From assembly GCF_034087045.1 (NCBI RefSeq), contig NZ_CP139247.1, positions 4,304,001-4,368,000 of the forward strand: a DNA stretch of 64,000 nucleotides, written 5' to 3'. The notes beneath the pieces were generated by a model that worked only from the letters and a program-made list of their open reading frames with translations, searched no databases and had not been told where the DNA came from. The position numbers and the translations under genes are program-made. Origin of the DNA: Chitinophaga sancti (lineage in GTDB: Bacteria; Bacteroidota; Bacteroidia; Chitinophagales; Chitinophagaceae). Shown here piece by piece: positions 1 through 8,085 of the stretch (the stretch's first letter is position 1; the number at the start of each line of letters is the position of its first letter).

Positions 1-267
1 ATAAAATCCTGTATGCGCAGGGGGAATAAAGGCAGCTACCGCCCATCCTTTATCGCACAACTGCATCTCGCCGGTTTCGGCATTCAATCCAATTCCACGA
101 CGACCAGGCAATTCATACAATGACCCGCCTTCCGGCAGTTCTATCCATTCGTCCAGTTCTATAGGCCATGCATCCCAGCCACTACGGCCGGTGGTAAGCA
201 TGGTTGTATCTTCGAAAATATTCCCCTGACCGTCGGAATATAAAATGTACGGCGACTGTTTTAACAT
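1..267 (-). CDS. N-terminal part of an unidentified protein (possible radical SAM family), cut by window edge
   Basis: An open frame of 89 codons starts at ATG 265-267 on the minus strand and runs off the window. It begins MLKQSPYILYSDGQGNIFED and later contains LPGRRGIGLN and CDKGWAVAAFIPPAH. From memory this resembles the N-terminal extension of a Bacteroidota radical SAM protein, but the catalytic CxxxCxxC region would lie outside the window, so the family is not shown. It starts 12 bases after the stop of the membrane-protein gene upstream and is probably the third gene of an operon with the ureohydrolase. The open frame is clear. The function is uncertain. Confidence 0.55.
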   Translation of the reverse strand, partial: MLKQSPYILYSDGQGNIFEDTTMLTTGRSGWDAWPIELDEWIELPEGGSLYELPGRRGIGLNAETGEMQLCDKGWAVAAFIPPAHTGFY

Positions 268-279
268 ACTGAGTTGTGA

Positions 280-906
280 TTAAAGCCTGCTCTTAAAAAA
301 TGCATTCATTTCAGCTTCTTTATCTGCACCGGGTTCATCCAAAACTTCCAGTTGCAGTACTTTGTTGTCTTTAAAGTCTAAAGTGAGCAGGTCGTTGCGC
401 AAAATTAAGTTATTCAGGCGGCTCCAGCTAATCACCTTTTCTGAGAAGGTGGTAGGCAGGATAGCACCATTGATATCTACTTTAATATATGAAGGCATGA
501 AAATCTTGTATTCTGCATAACCAATGTACGCCGTGGCAATACCTGTGAGGAACAGGAAACCGGCTACCAGCGGCTGCATATGGGTTAACACATACAAACA
601 CCCTGTGAGACAGGCAAACGCCTGTACGGTACGTGCAAGACTGTTGGCAGACTGTATATTCTTAAACCTCCTCATCATAAAAGGGAAGACAAGGCTACCA
701 ATGCCCAGCAGGAAAAAGAAACCCGCCACGAACCAGTTAGGGTTGGGCCTGTTGTAAATACCGATGGTAATTAATAAAAAAAGTATGCCGATGAGGCCAT
801 GCATAGCTGGCTGCAACCGCAAGCGGGTCATGGCATTGGGATGTAAGATCCTTATTTTATAAGATTGCATGTGTGTAATTACTTGTTTTGAAAACCCCGC
901 CGGCAT
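280..906 (-). CDS. Small integral membrane protein of unknown function
   Basis: The 208-residue product has about four hydrophobic segments between residues 30 and 150 (for example LIGILFLLITIGIY, WFVAGFFFLLGIGSLVF and VAGFLFLTGIATAYIGYA). A soluble C-terminal domain of about 60 residues follows. No family was recognised. The first ATG overlaps the stop of the upstream ureohydrolase gene by one base (TAATG), which suggests translational coupling. A second ATG 12 codons in (MQSYKIRIL) is an alternative start. The gene lies in the middle of a three-gene minus-strand run. The C-terminal half is reminiscent of PH-like membrane-protein domains, but this is inference only. Confidence 0.75.
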   Translation of the reverse strand: MPAGFSKQVITHMQSYKIRILHPNAMTRLRLQPAMHGLIGILFLLITIGIYNRPNPNWFVAGFFFLLGIGSLVFPFMMRRFKNIQSANSLARTVQAFACLTGCLYVLTHMQPLVAGFLFLTGIATAYIGYAEYKIFMPSYIKVDINGAILPTTFSEKVISWSRLNNLILRNDLLTLDFKDNKVLQLEVLDEPGADKEAEMNAFFKSRL

Positions 907-1952
907 TACTTATTATCCGGATGCACCATCAAATTACATAACTTGAAAAGCACTCTCGCACCCACATTCGCATCCCACTCTTCATGTGCACTGCTTACCT
1001 CACTCAGATCAAACCCAATCAGCTTACGACCACTCGCCAGGATCTTTGCAAATAGATAATAAATCTGCTCACACTCAAACCCACCCGGCACCGGCGTACC
1101 CGTATGCGGACACAATTTCGGATCCAGACCATCTATATCAAAACTGATATACACCTGTTGTGGCAAACAGTCTATCACCTCATTCGCAATCGTCGCCCAG
1201 TTCACCCCTTCGTACTGACGGTGTTTGATATCCCTGTCAAAAAAAGTATGGACCCTTTCCTTATTATCTTCTATGTATTGCAGTTCTTCTTCGCAGTAAT
1301 CACGTATACCTAGTTGAACGAGCTTCGTCACGGCTGGCACTTCGTTCAGTACATTGTACATAATAGATGCATGGGAGTACTGGAAACCTTCGTACCCATT
1401 GCGCAAATCGCAATGTGCATCGATCTGCAGGATGCCGAATTCACCTTTCTCTTCCGCCAGCGCTTTAATATAACCAAGCGGGGTTGAGTGATCTCCACCT
1501 ACCAGGCCTACGAGCTTGTCCTGTTCCAGTAAGGATTTCGTTTGACTATATACCCACTCGTTCATGAGTGCCGTACCTTTATTCACGTCTACGAGCGTCT
1601 TTTTCAGAAATTCATTTTCGGAAATATCGCCACCTTCTATGAGGAATTTGAGGTAGAGCTCAGCTTCTTTGCGGAGGTAATCGCTACGGAGCAACATGTG
1701 CTTGTCCGGGTCACGCATGTAAAAGCCTTTTCTCCACCCTTCTTTTACATCAGGATCCAGGAGGTCGACCTGTAACGACGCTTTACAGATTTGTTCAGGT
1801 CCTCTTGCCGTACCGTGACAGTAGGAAACCGTCACCTCCCATGGAATGGGGAGTAAAACGAGTGATGCATCCTCTTCAGTGGTTGGTAAACCAAAGATAT
1901 TATTGGATACCAGGCTGACAGAATTAGGATCAAAGTTGGATAAATCCGCCAT
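906..1952 (-). CDS. Ureohydrolase (agmatinase/arginase/formimidoylglutamase family)
   Basis: A 348-residue enzyme of the dinuclear manganese ureohydrolase family, which hydrolyses a guanidino or formimino group to release urea or formamide. The metal-binding motifs are all present in order: GGDHS (H155), DAHCD (D178, H180, D182) and SFDIDGLDP (D272, D274). The length is slightly above the usual 300-320 because of an insertion around residues 75-130, which is common in the Bacteroidota agmatinase-like branch. The exact substrate (agmatine, arginine or formimidoylglutamate) cannot be decided from motifs, and no hut genes are adjacent. It is the first gene of a minus-strand run, behind a TATCTTTG promoter element. 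Confidence 0.9.
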   Translation of the reverse strand: MADLSNFDPNSVSLVSNNIFGLPTTEEDASLVLLPIPWEVTVSYCHGTARGPEQICKASLQVDLLDPDVKEGWRKGFYMRDPDKHMLLRSDYLRKEAELYLKFLIEGGDISENEFLKKTLVDVNKGTALMNEWVYSQTKSLLEQDKLVGLVGGDHSTPLGYIKALAEEKGEFGILQIDAHCDLRNGYEGFQYSHASIMYNVLNEVPAVTKLVQLGIRDYCEEELQYIEDNKERVHTFFDRDIKHRQYEGVNWATIANEVIDCLPQQVYISFDIDGLDPKLCPHTGTPVPGGFECEQIYYLFAKILASGRKLIGFDLSEVSSAHEEWDANVGARVLFKLCNLMVHPDNK

Positions 1953-1983
1953 GATTATGAAGTTCTTATACTAATTTTCGGCG

Positions 1984-1991
1984 CAAAGATA
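1984..1991 (-). promoter_or_regulatory. Bacteroidota -7 element for the ureohydrolase gene
   Basis: On the minus strand the sequence reads TATCTTTG, an exact TAnnTTTG match, 31 bases upstream of the ATG at 1952. The spacing fits a short leader. A clear TTTG at -33 is not seen. Confidence 0.6.
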
Positions 1992-2121
1992 GTACTTTCT
2001 ATATAAAGCGGTATTGCACAGCGTGGCCCCGAAATGGAGGCATAAAGGCAGAGCCGGCTTTTATGATAAATATCATGTTCCCTTTCATGTAAAAATTCCA
2101 CTTTCAAACCTCATTTTGCCG

Positions 2122-2129
2122 TAATTTTG
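2122..2129 (+). promoter_or_regulatory. Bacteroidota -7 element for ccmE
   Basis: TAATTTTG is an exact TAnnTTTG match 74 bases upstream of the ccmE ATG. A weak TTTC lies at 2102-2105, at about the right distance for the -33 element. It stands back to back with the minus-strand promoter at 1984-1991. Confidence 0.6.
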
Positions 2130-2203
2130 CGCATCGAAGTGTGAATGAAGCGCATTGATGGATAAAAAAACACATTAAGGGGAAGCTTAAGATCTATTAC
2201 GAT

Positions 2204-2602
2204 ATGAAGAAGTCTAATATTGTTTTATTGGTGTTGATTGCTGTAGCAATAGGGGTGATTGTAACAGTGGCCGGTGATTTCAGCACCTATGAAACATTCG
2301 CCACAGCTCGTCAGAAAGAAGGAAAAGAATTCCAGGTGATCGGAAAACTGGATACCACCAAAACTATGCTGTATGATCCTGCAAAGGATGCTAACCTGTT
2401 TACCTTTTATGTGCAGGACAAATCCGGTGAAGTCTGCAAAGTAATTTATTTCGGTACTAAACCCACCGACTTCGAAAAAGCAGAAAGCGTTGTGCTGACT
2501 GGCAAAATGATCAAAGATGGTGAATTTCACTGTGGCAAGATCCTCATGAAGTGCCCGTCTAAATATAAAAACGACCAGGTAGCGGTTGGCAACAAAGTAT
2601 AA
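2204..2602 (+). CDS. ccmE: Cytochrome c maturation haem chaperone CcmE, CxxxY variant
   Basis: A 132-residue periplasm-facing, membrane-anchored haem chaperone that holds haem covalently and passes it to the CcmF ligase. One N-terminal membrane segment (residues 5-22) precedes a small OB-fold domain. The segment MKCPSKYKND near the C terminus holds Cys117 and Tyr121, so the classical haem-binding HxxxY motif is replaced by CxxxY, as described for some archaeal and Desulfovibrio CcmE proteins. Two further cysteines (C78, C110) are present. The ccmF-type ligase gene follows after 79 bases, supporting the assignment. CcmABC, CcmG and CcmH are not in the window. Confidence 0.88.
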   Translation: MKKSNIVLLVLIAVAIGVIVTVAGDFSTYETFATARQKEGKEFQVIGKLDTTKTMLYDPAKDANLFTFYVQDKSGEVCKVIYFGTKPTDFEKAESVVLTGKMIKDGEFHCGKILMKCPSKYKNDQVAVGNKV

Positions 2603-2638
2603 GCCATTCGCCTTATAATATTAAAATAGTAGTTAATG

Positions 2639-2663
2639 GCCCGCACCGTCGGGCTATTTCTTC
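2639..2663 (+). terminator. Weak hairpin between ccmE and ccmF (attenuator or terminator)
   Basis: GCCCG, loop CACCGT, CGGGC, then TATTTCTTC. The stem is short and the T-run interrupted, so partial termination or attenuation within the operon is as likely as true termination. Confidence 0.4.
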
Positions 2664-2681
2664 ATTCTAGCACCAATTATC

Positions 2682-5216
2682 TTGAAGACGACATATATAG
2701 GAGAGCATTTATTGCCAGGGCAGTTTGGACATTTTTTTGCAGTTCTGGCGTTCGTAGCCTCGATAGTGGCCACTGCCAGCTATTGGGTGAGCGTACGTAC
2801 CGACGATGAGGTAAAGAAGCGTTCATGGAAGCTGCAGGGCCGTTGGGCATTTATCATTCAGGCGGCATCCGTATTCGCCGTATTTGCTTGCCTGTATTAT
2901 GCATTGTACAATCACTTTTTTGAATATAAATATGTCTGGCGCAACTCAAGCCGTGATCTTCCGGTTAGTTTGCTGTTGTCCAGTTTCTGGTCTGACCAGG
3001 AAGGTAGTTTTATGCTCTGGTCTATCTGGCAGAGCATACTGGGTCTCGTACTGATCCGTACCACTAAAAAGTGGGAAGCACCTGTGATGACCATGCTCTC
3101 ATTTGCACAGGTGTGCCTGGGCAGTATGCTGATCGGTATCTTCATTTTAGATTACAAAGTGGGTAGCAACCCGTTCCTGTTGTTGCGCCATGCAGCGGAA
3201 AACCAGGGGCTGCCATGGGTAAATAGTCCGAACTACCTCAACTTTATCAAAGATGGTAATGGTCTGAACCTGTCCCTGCAGAACTATTGGATGGTGATTC
3301 ACCCGCCGATATTGTTCCTAGGTTTTGCTTCTACAGTTGTACCTTTTGCTTTTGCCTTTGCAGGTCTGTGGACCCGGGAATATAAAGAATGGATCAAACC
3401 AGCCCTGCCATGGGCCCTGTTCAGCGCTGCTGCATTGGGTCTTGGTATTATGATGGGTGCTGCATGGGCGTATGAGTCGCTGACATTTGGTGGTTACTGG
3501 GCATGGGATCCGGTAGAAAATGCCTCCCTCGTGCCATGGCTCACGCTGGTAGCGGGTATTCACACTTTACTGGCCTTTAAGTCGTCCGGCCATGCGCTGA
3601 AAGCGACCTTCTTCTTCTTCTTCATTACCTTTATTTTAATACTGTACTCTACCTTCCTGACCCGTAGTGGCGTATTGGGTGACACTTCTGTACACTCCTT
3701 TACGGATCTGGGTATGAGCGGACAACTGGCCTTCTTCCTCTTTGCGTTCATTCCGGCTTTTGCCATGCTGATCGCGCGCAGGAAAGAGATCCCGGCCATT
3801 CACAAAGAAGAAAGTACTTATTCCCGCGAGTTCTGGCTCTTCATCGGTTCCCTGATCCTGATGATTGCCGCTATCCAGATCACTTTTACCACTTCCATCC
3901 CGGTGTGGAACAAGCTGATTAACAACCTGGGTATCAAGAAATTGCTGAACCTGACAAATGATATAGCACCTCCTGCGGATGGTGTATTCCATTATAATAA
4001 GATCCAGATCTGGGTCGCAATCGTGATCGGTATACTCACCGCTGTCGTGCAGTTCCTGAAATACAAGGATACGCCGAGAGGGGAGTTTACCCGTAAACTG
4101 ATGATCCCGACAGCATTGGCACTGGTAGCGACCGTGCTCTCCGGCTGGCTGGGCAAAGTAAACTATGATGCTTACGGCGCGGGTTTCCTGATGGCGATCT
4201 ACCTGATGATGTTTGCGAGCTACTATGCGATCATTGCGAACATTGCTTACATCTGGATCGGTCAGAAAGGTAAGCTAAAGGCGGCAGGTGCTTCTGTGGC
4301 ACATATCGGTTTTGGTATGGTGCTGCTGGGTATCGTGATCACTTCGTCCAAGAAAGAAACCATCTCAATCGACAGGATGAAAATGCTGGATGGCGGTTTC
4401 TTTGGAGCGAACAGTAAGGAGAATCCACGTGAGAACCTGATGCTGCCACGTAATTTCCCTGTACAGATGGGGGATTACCACGTCACCTACGCAGGTGACT
4501 CCCTGCCGGCGGGCGAATCGAAGACATTCTACCTGGTAAGGTACGATCGTAAAGATCCAGCTACCGGTAAAACACTGGAAGCGTTTACCTTACATCCGGA
4601 TGCGTTCCTGAGCAACAAGGGAGAAGCGACGCTGACACCCAACCCGGATTCAAAACATTATTGGAACAAGGATATCTTTACTTATATTACAGCTGTTCCT
4701 TTGAAAGAAGATGACAGCGATACGGCTACTTATCAGCCGCATGTGGTAGCACAGGGTGATTCTATCTTCTTCTCCAACGGGTACATGGTGATGGAAGGCC
4801 TTGACCCTCAGCCAACCAGCCGTAACTATGCTGCTGAGCCCAATGACCTGGCTGTGGGTGCAACCCTGAAAGTATATACCAAGAACAATGACCAGTATAA
4901 CCTGAAGCCGATTTACCTGATCCGCGACAGTAGTTACGAATATAATATCCCGGATACCGTGGCACCACTGTCACTCTATGTTCGCTTTAGTAAAATCCTG
5001 CCAAAGGATAAAAAGGTTGAACTTGAAGTAAAAGAATCCACCGTTTTCAGGGATTACATAGTGATGAAAGCCTTCATCTTCCCATTCATCAATGTATTGT
5101 GGATAGGGGTGATCGTAACGGTGATCGGATTCATTATGAGTATGTTCCAGCGTCTGCGTCAAAACAAAGAAAAGCCAGCTGTAAAGAAACCTTTGACAAA
5201 GGAAAAGGTGGTTTAA
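2682..5216 (+). CDS. ccmF: Cytochrome c haem lyase CcmF (CcmF/CcsA family, WWD domain)
   Basis: An 844-residue polytopic membrane protein that joins haem to apocytochrome c on the outer face of the cytoplasmic membrane. The tryptophan-rich WWD signature GGYWAWDPVENAS lies at about residues 270-282. It is preceded by HPPILFLGF (H207) and followed by a conserved histidine at about 338 (TSVHSF), the expected haem ligands. A large periplasmic domain at about 540-790 lies before the last membrane helix, as in CcmF rather than short CcsA, although Bacteroidota annotations often call it CcsA. The start is TTG at 2682: no ATG exists between the upstream in-frame stop and this codon, and the N terminus MKTTYIGEHLLPGQFGHFF fits family members. 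It is probably co-transcribed with ccmE. Confidence 0.9.
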   Translation: MKTTYIGEHLLPGQFGHFFAVLAFVASIVATASYWVSVRTDDEVKKRSWKLQGRWAFIIQAASVFAVFACLYYALYNHFFEYKYVWRNSSRDLPVSLLLSSFWSDQEGSFMLWSIWQSILGLVLIRTTKKWEAPVMTMLSFAQVCLGSMLIGIFILDYKVGSNPFLLLRHAAENQGLPWVNSPNYLNFIKDGNGLNLSLQNYWMVIHPPILFLGFASTVVPFAFAFAGLWTREYKEWIKPALPWALFSAAALGLGIMMGAAWAYESLTFGGYWAWDPVENASLVPWLTLVAGIHTLLAFKSSGHALKATFFFFFITFILILYSTFLTRSGVLGDTSVHSFTDLGMSGQLAFFLFAFIPAFAMLIARRKEIPAIHKEESTYSREFWLFIGSLILMIAAIQITFTTSIPVWNKLINNLGIKKLLNLTNDIAPPADGVFHYNKIQIWVAIVIGILTAVVQFLKYKDTPRGEFTRKLMIPTALALVATVLSGWLGKVNYDAYGAGFLMAIYLMMFASYYAIIANIAYIWIGQKGKLKAAGASVAHIGFGMVLLGIVITSSKKETISIDRMKMLDGGFFGANSKENPRENLMLPRNFPVQMGDYHVTYAGDSLPAGESKTFYLVRYDRKDPATGKTLEAFTLHPDAFLSNKGEATLTPNPDSKHYWNKDIFTYITAVPLKEDDSDTATYQPHVVAQGDSIFFSNGYMVMEGLDPQPTSRNYAAEPNDLAVGATLKVYTKNNDQYNLKPIYLIRDSSYEYNIPDTVAPLSLYVRFSKILPKDKKVELEVKESTVFRDYIVMKAFIFPFINVLWIGVIVTVIGFIMSMFQRLRQNKEKPAVKKPLTKEKVV

Positions 5217-5244
5217 TAGTCTGACGATATAAATGAATGAATTG

Positions 5245-5284
5245 ATACAGGTAATAATCTCGGTTATTACCTGTATTGTTTTTT
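5245..5284 (+). terminator. Strong intrinsic terminator after ccmF
   Basis: A perfect 13-bp stem (5245-5257 with 5264-5276) around a six-base loop TCTCGG is followed by TGTTTTTT. It ends the ccmE-ccmF unit before the hydrolase gene. Confidence 0.9.
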
Positions 5285-5302
5285 AATAATAATTGACTCT
5301 CC

Positions 5303-6322
5303 ATGAATAGCAGATGGCTGCGCGTTTCTCTTATGATCCTTACGTCTTTGGTGCTGGTATATTACCTGGGGCCAAGGCCAGCTGTGCCGGTGTATGATCC
5401 AAAGTTTCCGCAGGTACCGGACAATGTTACGGAGCTGGACAAATACGTTCGTCAGAAAGAGGCACAGCATAAACTGAAGCCGGATAATGAGGCGAGGATC
5501 GTGTGGCGTGATTCCCTGCATGCGAAAACGGAATATGCGTTGGTGTATCTGCATGGTTTTTCTGCCAGTCAGGGAGAGGGGAACCCGGTGCACCTGAATT
5601 TTGCAAAGCGATATGGGTGTAACCTGTACCTGTCCAGGCTGGATGCGCATGGACTGGATACGACTGAGCCATTGCTGACAATGACGGCGACAGGGTTATG
5701 GAAGGATGCCAAAGAAGCGCTGGCGATTGGCAAGGGATTGGGGGAGAAAGTGATTTTGATGGGTACATCTACAGGTGGTACGCTGGCATTGGAACTGGCG
5801 GCGACGTATCCGAATGATGTGTATGCGGTGATTAATTTGTCGCCAAATATTGAGATTAATAATGACATGGCTTTTTTGACAAATAATCCCTGGGGGTTGC
5901 AGTTGTCGAGGATTGTGATGCATGGGAATTATAGTGAGTCGAAGGATAAGGATCCGTTGCGGGCGCAGTATTGGTACACGCGGTACAGGCTGGAAGCGGT
6001 AGGGGAGTTGCAGGGATTGTTGGAAACGACGATGGTGCCGGCTACATTCAGGAAGATAAAGCAGCCGGTACTGAATTTATATTATTATAAGGATCCTTTA
6101 CACCAGGATCCGACAGTGAAGGTGAGTGCGATATTGAAAATGGAGAATTGGCTGGGTACGGCGGATAGTTTGAAGGAGGCGGTGGCAATACCGGAGGCGG
6201 GGAGTCATGTGATTGGGTGTTATATGACATCGCATGATGTGAAGGGTGTGGAGAAGGCGATTAATGAGTTTGCGCAGCGGAAGTTGAAGATGGATACGGT
6301 GATGCAGAAGGCGGATAATTGA
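5303..6322 (+). CDS. Membrane-anchored alpha/beta hydrolase (lipase/esterase-like)
   Basis: A 339-residue protein. Residues 5-22 form a signal anchor, followed by an alpha/beta hydrolase domain. The oxyanion-hole segment YLHGFSAS lies at about 88-95. The nucleophile elbow is GTSTGG with Ser156 at its centre, and His302 in EAGSHVIG is the likely catalytic histidine. The segment GLDTTEP and the overall layout resemble carboxylesterases or monoglyceride lipases. The substrate cannot be stated. The gene follows a strong terminator and is probably a single transcription unit. Its GC-rich third positions and run of GGGAG-type codons in the second half differ somewhat from the ccm genes. Confidence 0.85.
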   Translation: MNSRWLRVSLMILTSLVLVYYLGPRPAVPVYDPKFPQVPDNVTELDKYVRQKEAQHKLKPDNEARIVWRDSLHAKTEYALVYLHGFSASQGEGNPVHLNFAKRYGCNLYLSRLDAHGLDTTEPLLTMTATGLWKDAKEALAIGKGLGEKVILMGTSTGGTLALELAATYPNDVYAVINLSPNIEINNDMAFLTNNPWGLQLSRIVMHGNYSESKDKDPLRAQYWYTRYRLEAVGELQGLLETTMVPATFRKIKQPVLNLYYYKDPLHQDPTVKVSAILKMENWLGTADSLKEAVAIPEAGSHVIGCYMTSHDVKGVEKAINEFAQRKLKMDTVMQKADN

Positions 6323-6479
6323 GTTTATTTGAGATTTGTGGATGCAGGGAATTGCGCTTAATGCCGGCCACAGGCCATTTTGCGGAAGGAGAAAGCCCCG
6401 GAAATATCATAAAAGATTAATATCAGTTCCTATTGATATTTACCTTAACTTTAGCATAGTATTAGGAATACTTTAAGAA

Positions 6480-7097
6480 ATGGGTCGTTCAATATCCGCA
6501 TTTTTCATTTTTATCATGCTTTGCCTCTTTAGTAGTGTAGGGGTCTTTGCCCAGACCAAACACGGTCTGGATAGTATTCCTCTCAGTGCTGTTATAGTCA
6601 ATGGCGACACCATTCCAAGCATTACTCTCCGCATAGTAGAAGTTATCGATAAATTGCCAAAGAAGTTCCGTAAACAGCGTGAAGCATGGACTCGTCTGCG
6701 CAACGCGGTGTATGTAACTTATCCTTATGCAGTACAGGCTTCCAGGATTCTGAAAGATGTGAATAGCAGACTGGCTACTTTACATGACAAAAAGGATCGG
6801 AAGGCTTACCTGGCAAGTGTAGAGAAACAGATGAAGGCGCAGTTCGGCGATAAGCTGGAGAATTTGTCAATTTATCAGGGGCGTATATTAATGAAGTTGA
6901 TAAACAGGCAGACTGGTCAGAACTGTTATGAGATCATTAAGGAATTGAAGGGAGGGTTTTCTGCACGGATGTGGCAAACGGTGGCTTTCTTTTTCGGGGG
7001 GAATTTGAAGAGTGAGTATGATTTGAATGAGGATAAGGATATAGAGGCGATTGTGCAGGAGATAGAGATATATCGGGGATCGAGGGCATCCAATTAA
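6480..7097 (+). CDS. DUF4294 domain secreted protein
   Basis: A 205-residue protein with a signal peptide (residues 1-24, ending VGVFAQ). It matches the Bacteroidota-specific DUF4294 family. The recognisable core runs from about residue 40 to 180 and includes RNAVYVTYPYAVQAS, LSIYQGRILMKLI and FSARMWQTVAFFFGGNLK. The function of the family is unknown, and the protein is expected in the periplasm. A TTAACTTTAGC sequence about 30 bases upstream is a weak -7 element. A terminator follows at 7175. Confidence 0.85.
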   Translation: MGRSISAFFIFIMLCLFSSVGVFAQTKHGLDSIPLSAVIVNGDTIPSITLRIVEVIDKLPKKFRKQREAWTRLRNAVYVTYPYAVQASRILKDVNSRLATLHDKKDRKAYLASVEKQMKAQFGDKLENLSIYQGRILMKLINRQTGQNCYEIIKELKGGFSARMWQTVAFFFGGNLKSEYDLNEDKDIEAIVQEIEIYRGSRASN

Positions 7098-7174
7098 GTG
7101 GTGTAGGAATAATAATTAAATGATTTTAAAGATTATAACGACAAGGCTCCCAACCTATATTTAACAAGACTTTG

Positions 7175-7198
7175 AAGCGGCGGTTGCCGCTTTTTTTA
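7175..7198 (+). terminator. Intrinsic terminator after the DUF4294 gene
   Basis: AAGCGGC, loop GGTT, GCCGCTT followed by TTTTT. It ends only 13 bases before the next ATG. Confidence 0.85.
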
Positions 7199-7210
7199 TA
7201 ACTTTCACAC

Positions 7211-7687
7211 ATGCGATTCAAAATTATTTTAGGCGGCCTCCTGCTTTGGAGTGCTGCAACCATGGCCCAGGACAGCGTATTGTACATTGTTGACAGTGTA
7301 GAGGCGACGAATGGCCTTGAGCAACTTACACCCGACAAGATCGCCCTTATTAATATTGTGAAAAGTCCGACTTTACAGGCGCAGTATGGCGCTAAGGCGG
7401 CGAATGGGATCATGTATATTGAGACCAGGCCATTTGCACGCAGGCGGTATAATCGGTTATTTACGAGTTTGTCACCTGCTTTTGAGGCAGCGATTAAGAA
7501 ATATGGGGATGATAGTAAATTTCAGTACATACTGGATGGTACTAAGATAGATGACAACTCGGTGAATATGCTGGCGGCGCTGGAAAAGAAAAATATTACC
7601 AGCCTGGTAGTGGTGGATGGAGATACGCTGAAGAAGACGTATGATGTGAAGGATAGGAAAGTGGGGGTGATTATTACATCGAAATAA
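7211..7687 (+). CDS. Secreted mini-protein with two TonB-plug-like units
   Basis: A 158-residue protein with a signal peptide (residues 1-19, ending TMAQ). Two halves each follow the layout of a SusC plug subdomain. The first contains LYIVDSV, then LTPDKIALINIVKSP, then QYGAKAANGIMYIETR. The second contains YILDGTKI, then NITSLVVVDG, then KVGVIITSK. In SusC the matching order is YVVDG, then EDIESLTILKG, then ALYGSEATNGVVVITTK. No barrel follows, so it cannot be a receptor. The role is unknown. A periplasmic plug-like module that engages TonB or another receptor is inference. The ATG lies 13 bases after a terminator, and TAACTTTC five bases upstream hints at a leaderless transcript. Confidence 0.75.
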   Translation: MRFKIILGGLLLWSAATMAQDSVLYIVDSVEATNGLEQLTPDKIALINIVKSPTLQAQYGAKAANGIMYIETRPFARRRYNRLFTSLSPAFEAAIKKYGDDSKFQYILDGTKIDDNSVNMLAALEKKNITSLVVVDGDTLKKTYDVKDRKVGVIITSK

Positions 7688-7780
7688 AACGATATGAAAC
7701 CTGGTTGTGAGGGGGGTACTCACAAAAAATATAACTCATTATATGAAAGAGGCAGGTATAGTTTCAGGAAGGCTGTATTT

Positions 7781-8044
7781 CTCCATTTAAAATAAACATC
7801 TGGTATCCGAAAGGATGAGGTATTTATTTTAAAATGGATGTTTATTCTCCATTTAAAATAAACATCTGATATCCGAAAGGATGAGGTATTTATTTTAAAA
7901 TGGATGTTTATTCTCCATTTAAAATAAACATCTGGTATCCGAAAGGATCAGGTATTCCTATCAAAATGGATGTTTATTCTCTATTCCATATAAACATCCT
8001 TTATCCCAAGGGTCACATATTCCGCTCAAAACGGATGTTTTTCC
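7781..8044 (+). repeat. Array of four 66-bp direct repeats with internal hairpins, upstream of bshB1
   Basis: Units start at 7781, 7847, 7913 and 7979. The first two are almost identical, the third has drifted in its second half, and the fourth is degenerate. Each unit holds an inner hairpin ATCC-GAAA-GGAT (a GNRA-type loop) framed by CCATTTAAAATAAA and TTTATTTTAAAATGG arms. Across each unit border GATGTTTATT pairs with AATAAACATC. In unit 4 the stems still pair, partly through a T-G wobble, although the loops have changed. The array occupies most of the 398-base gap between the plug-like gene and bshB1. Confidence 0.9.
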
Positions 8045-8054
8045 TCATTAGGGT

Positions 8055-8062
8055 TATATTTG
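8055..8062 (+). promoter_or_regulatory. Bacteroidota -7 element for bshB1
   Basis: TATATTTG is an exact TAnnTTTG match 23 bases before the ATG at 8086. It lies downstream of the in-frame upstream starts, which excludes the longer reading of bshB1 that begins inside the repeats. Confidence 0.75.
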
Positions 8063-8085
8063 CACCCGAAAGGAAAGAATTCACG

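Noticed and set aside
7900..8085. N-terminal extension of bshB1 reading MDVYSPFKINIWYPKG-type repeats
   Set aside because: It lies in the 66-bp array and upstream of the exact promoter element at 8055-8062. Earlier units carry stop codons in the same frame, and BshB1 proteins begin at MKLDILAIVAHPDD.
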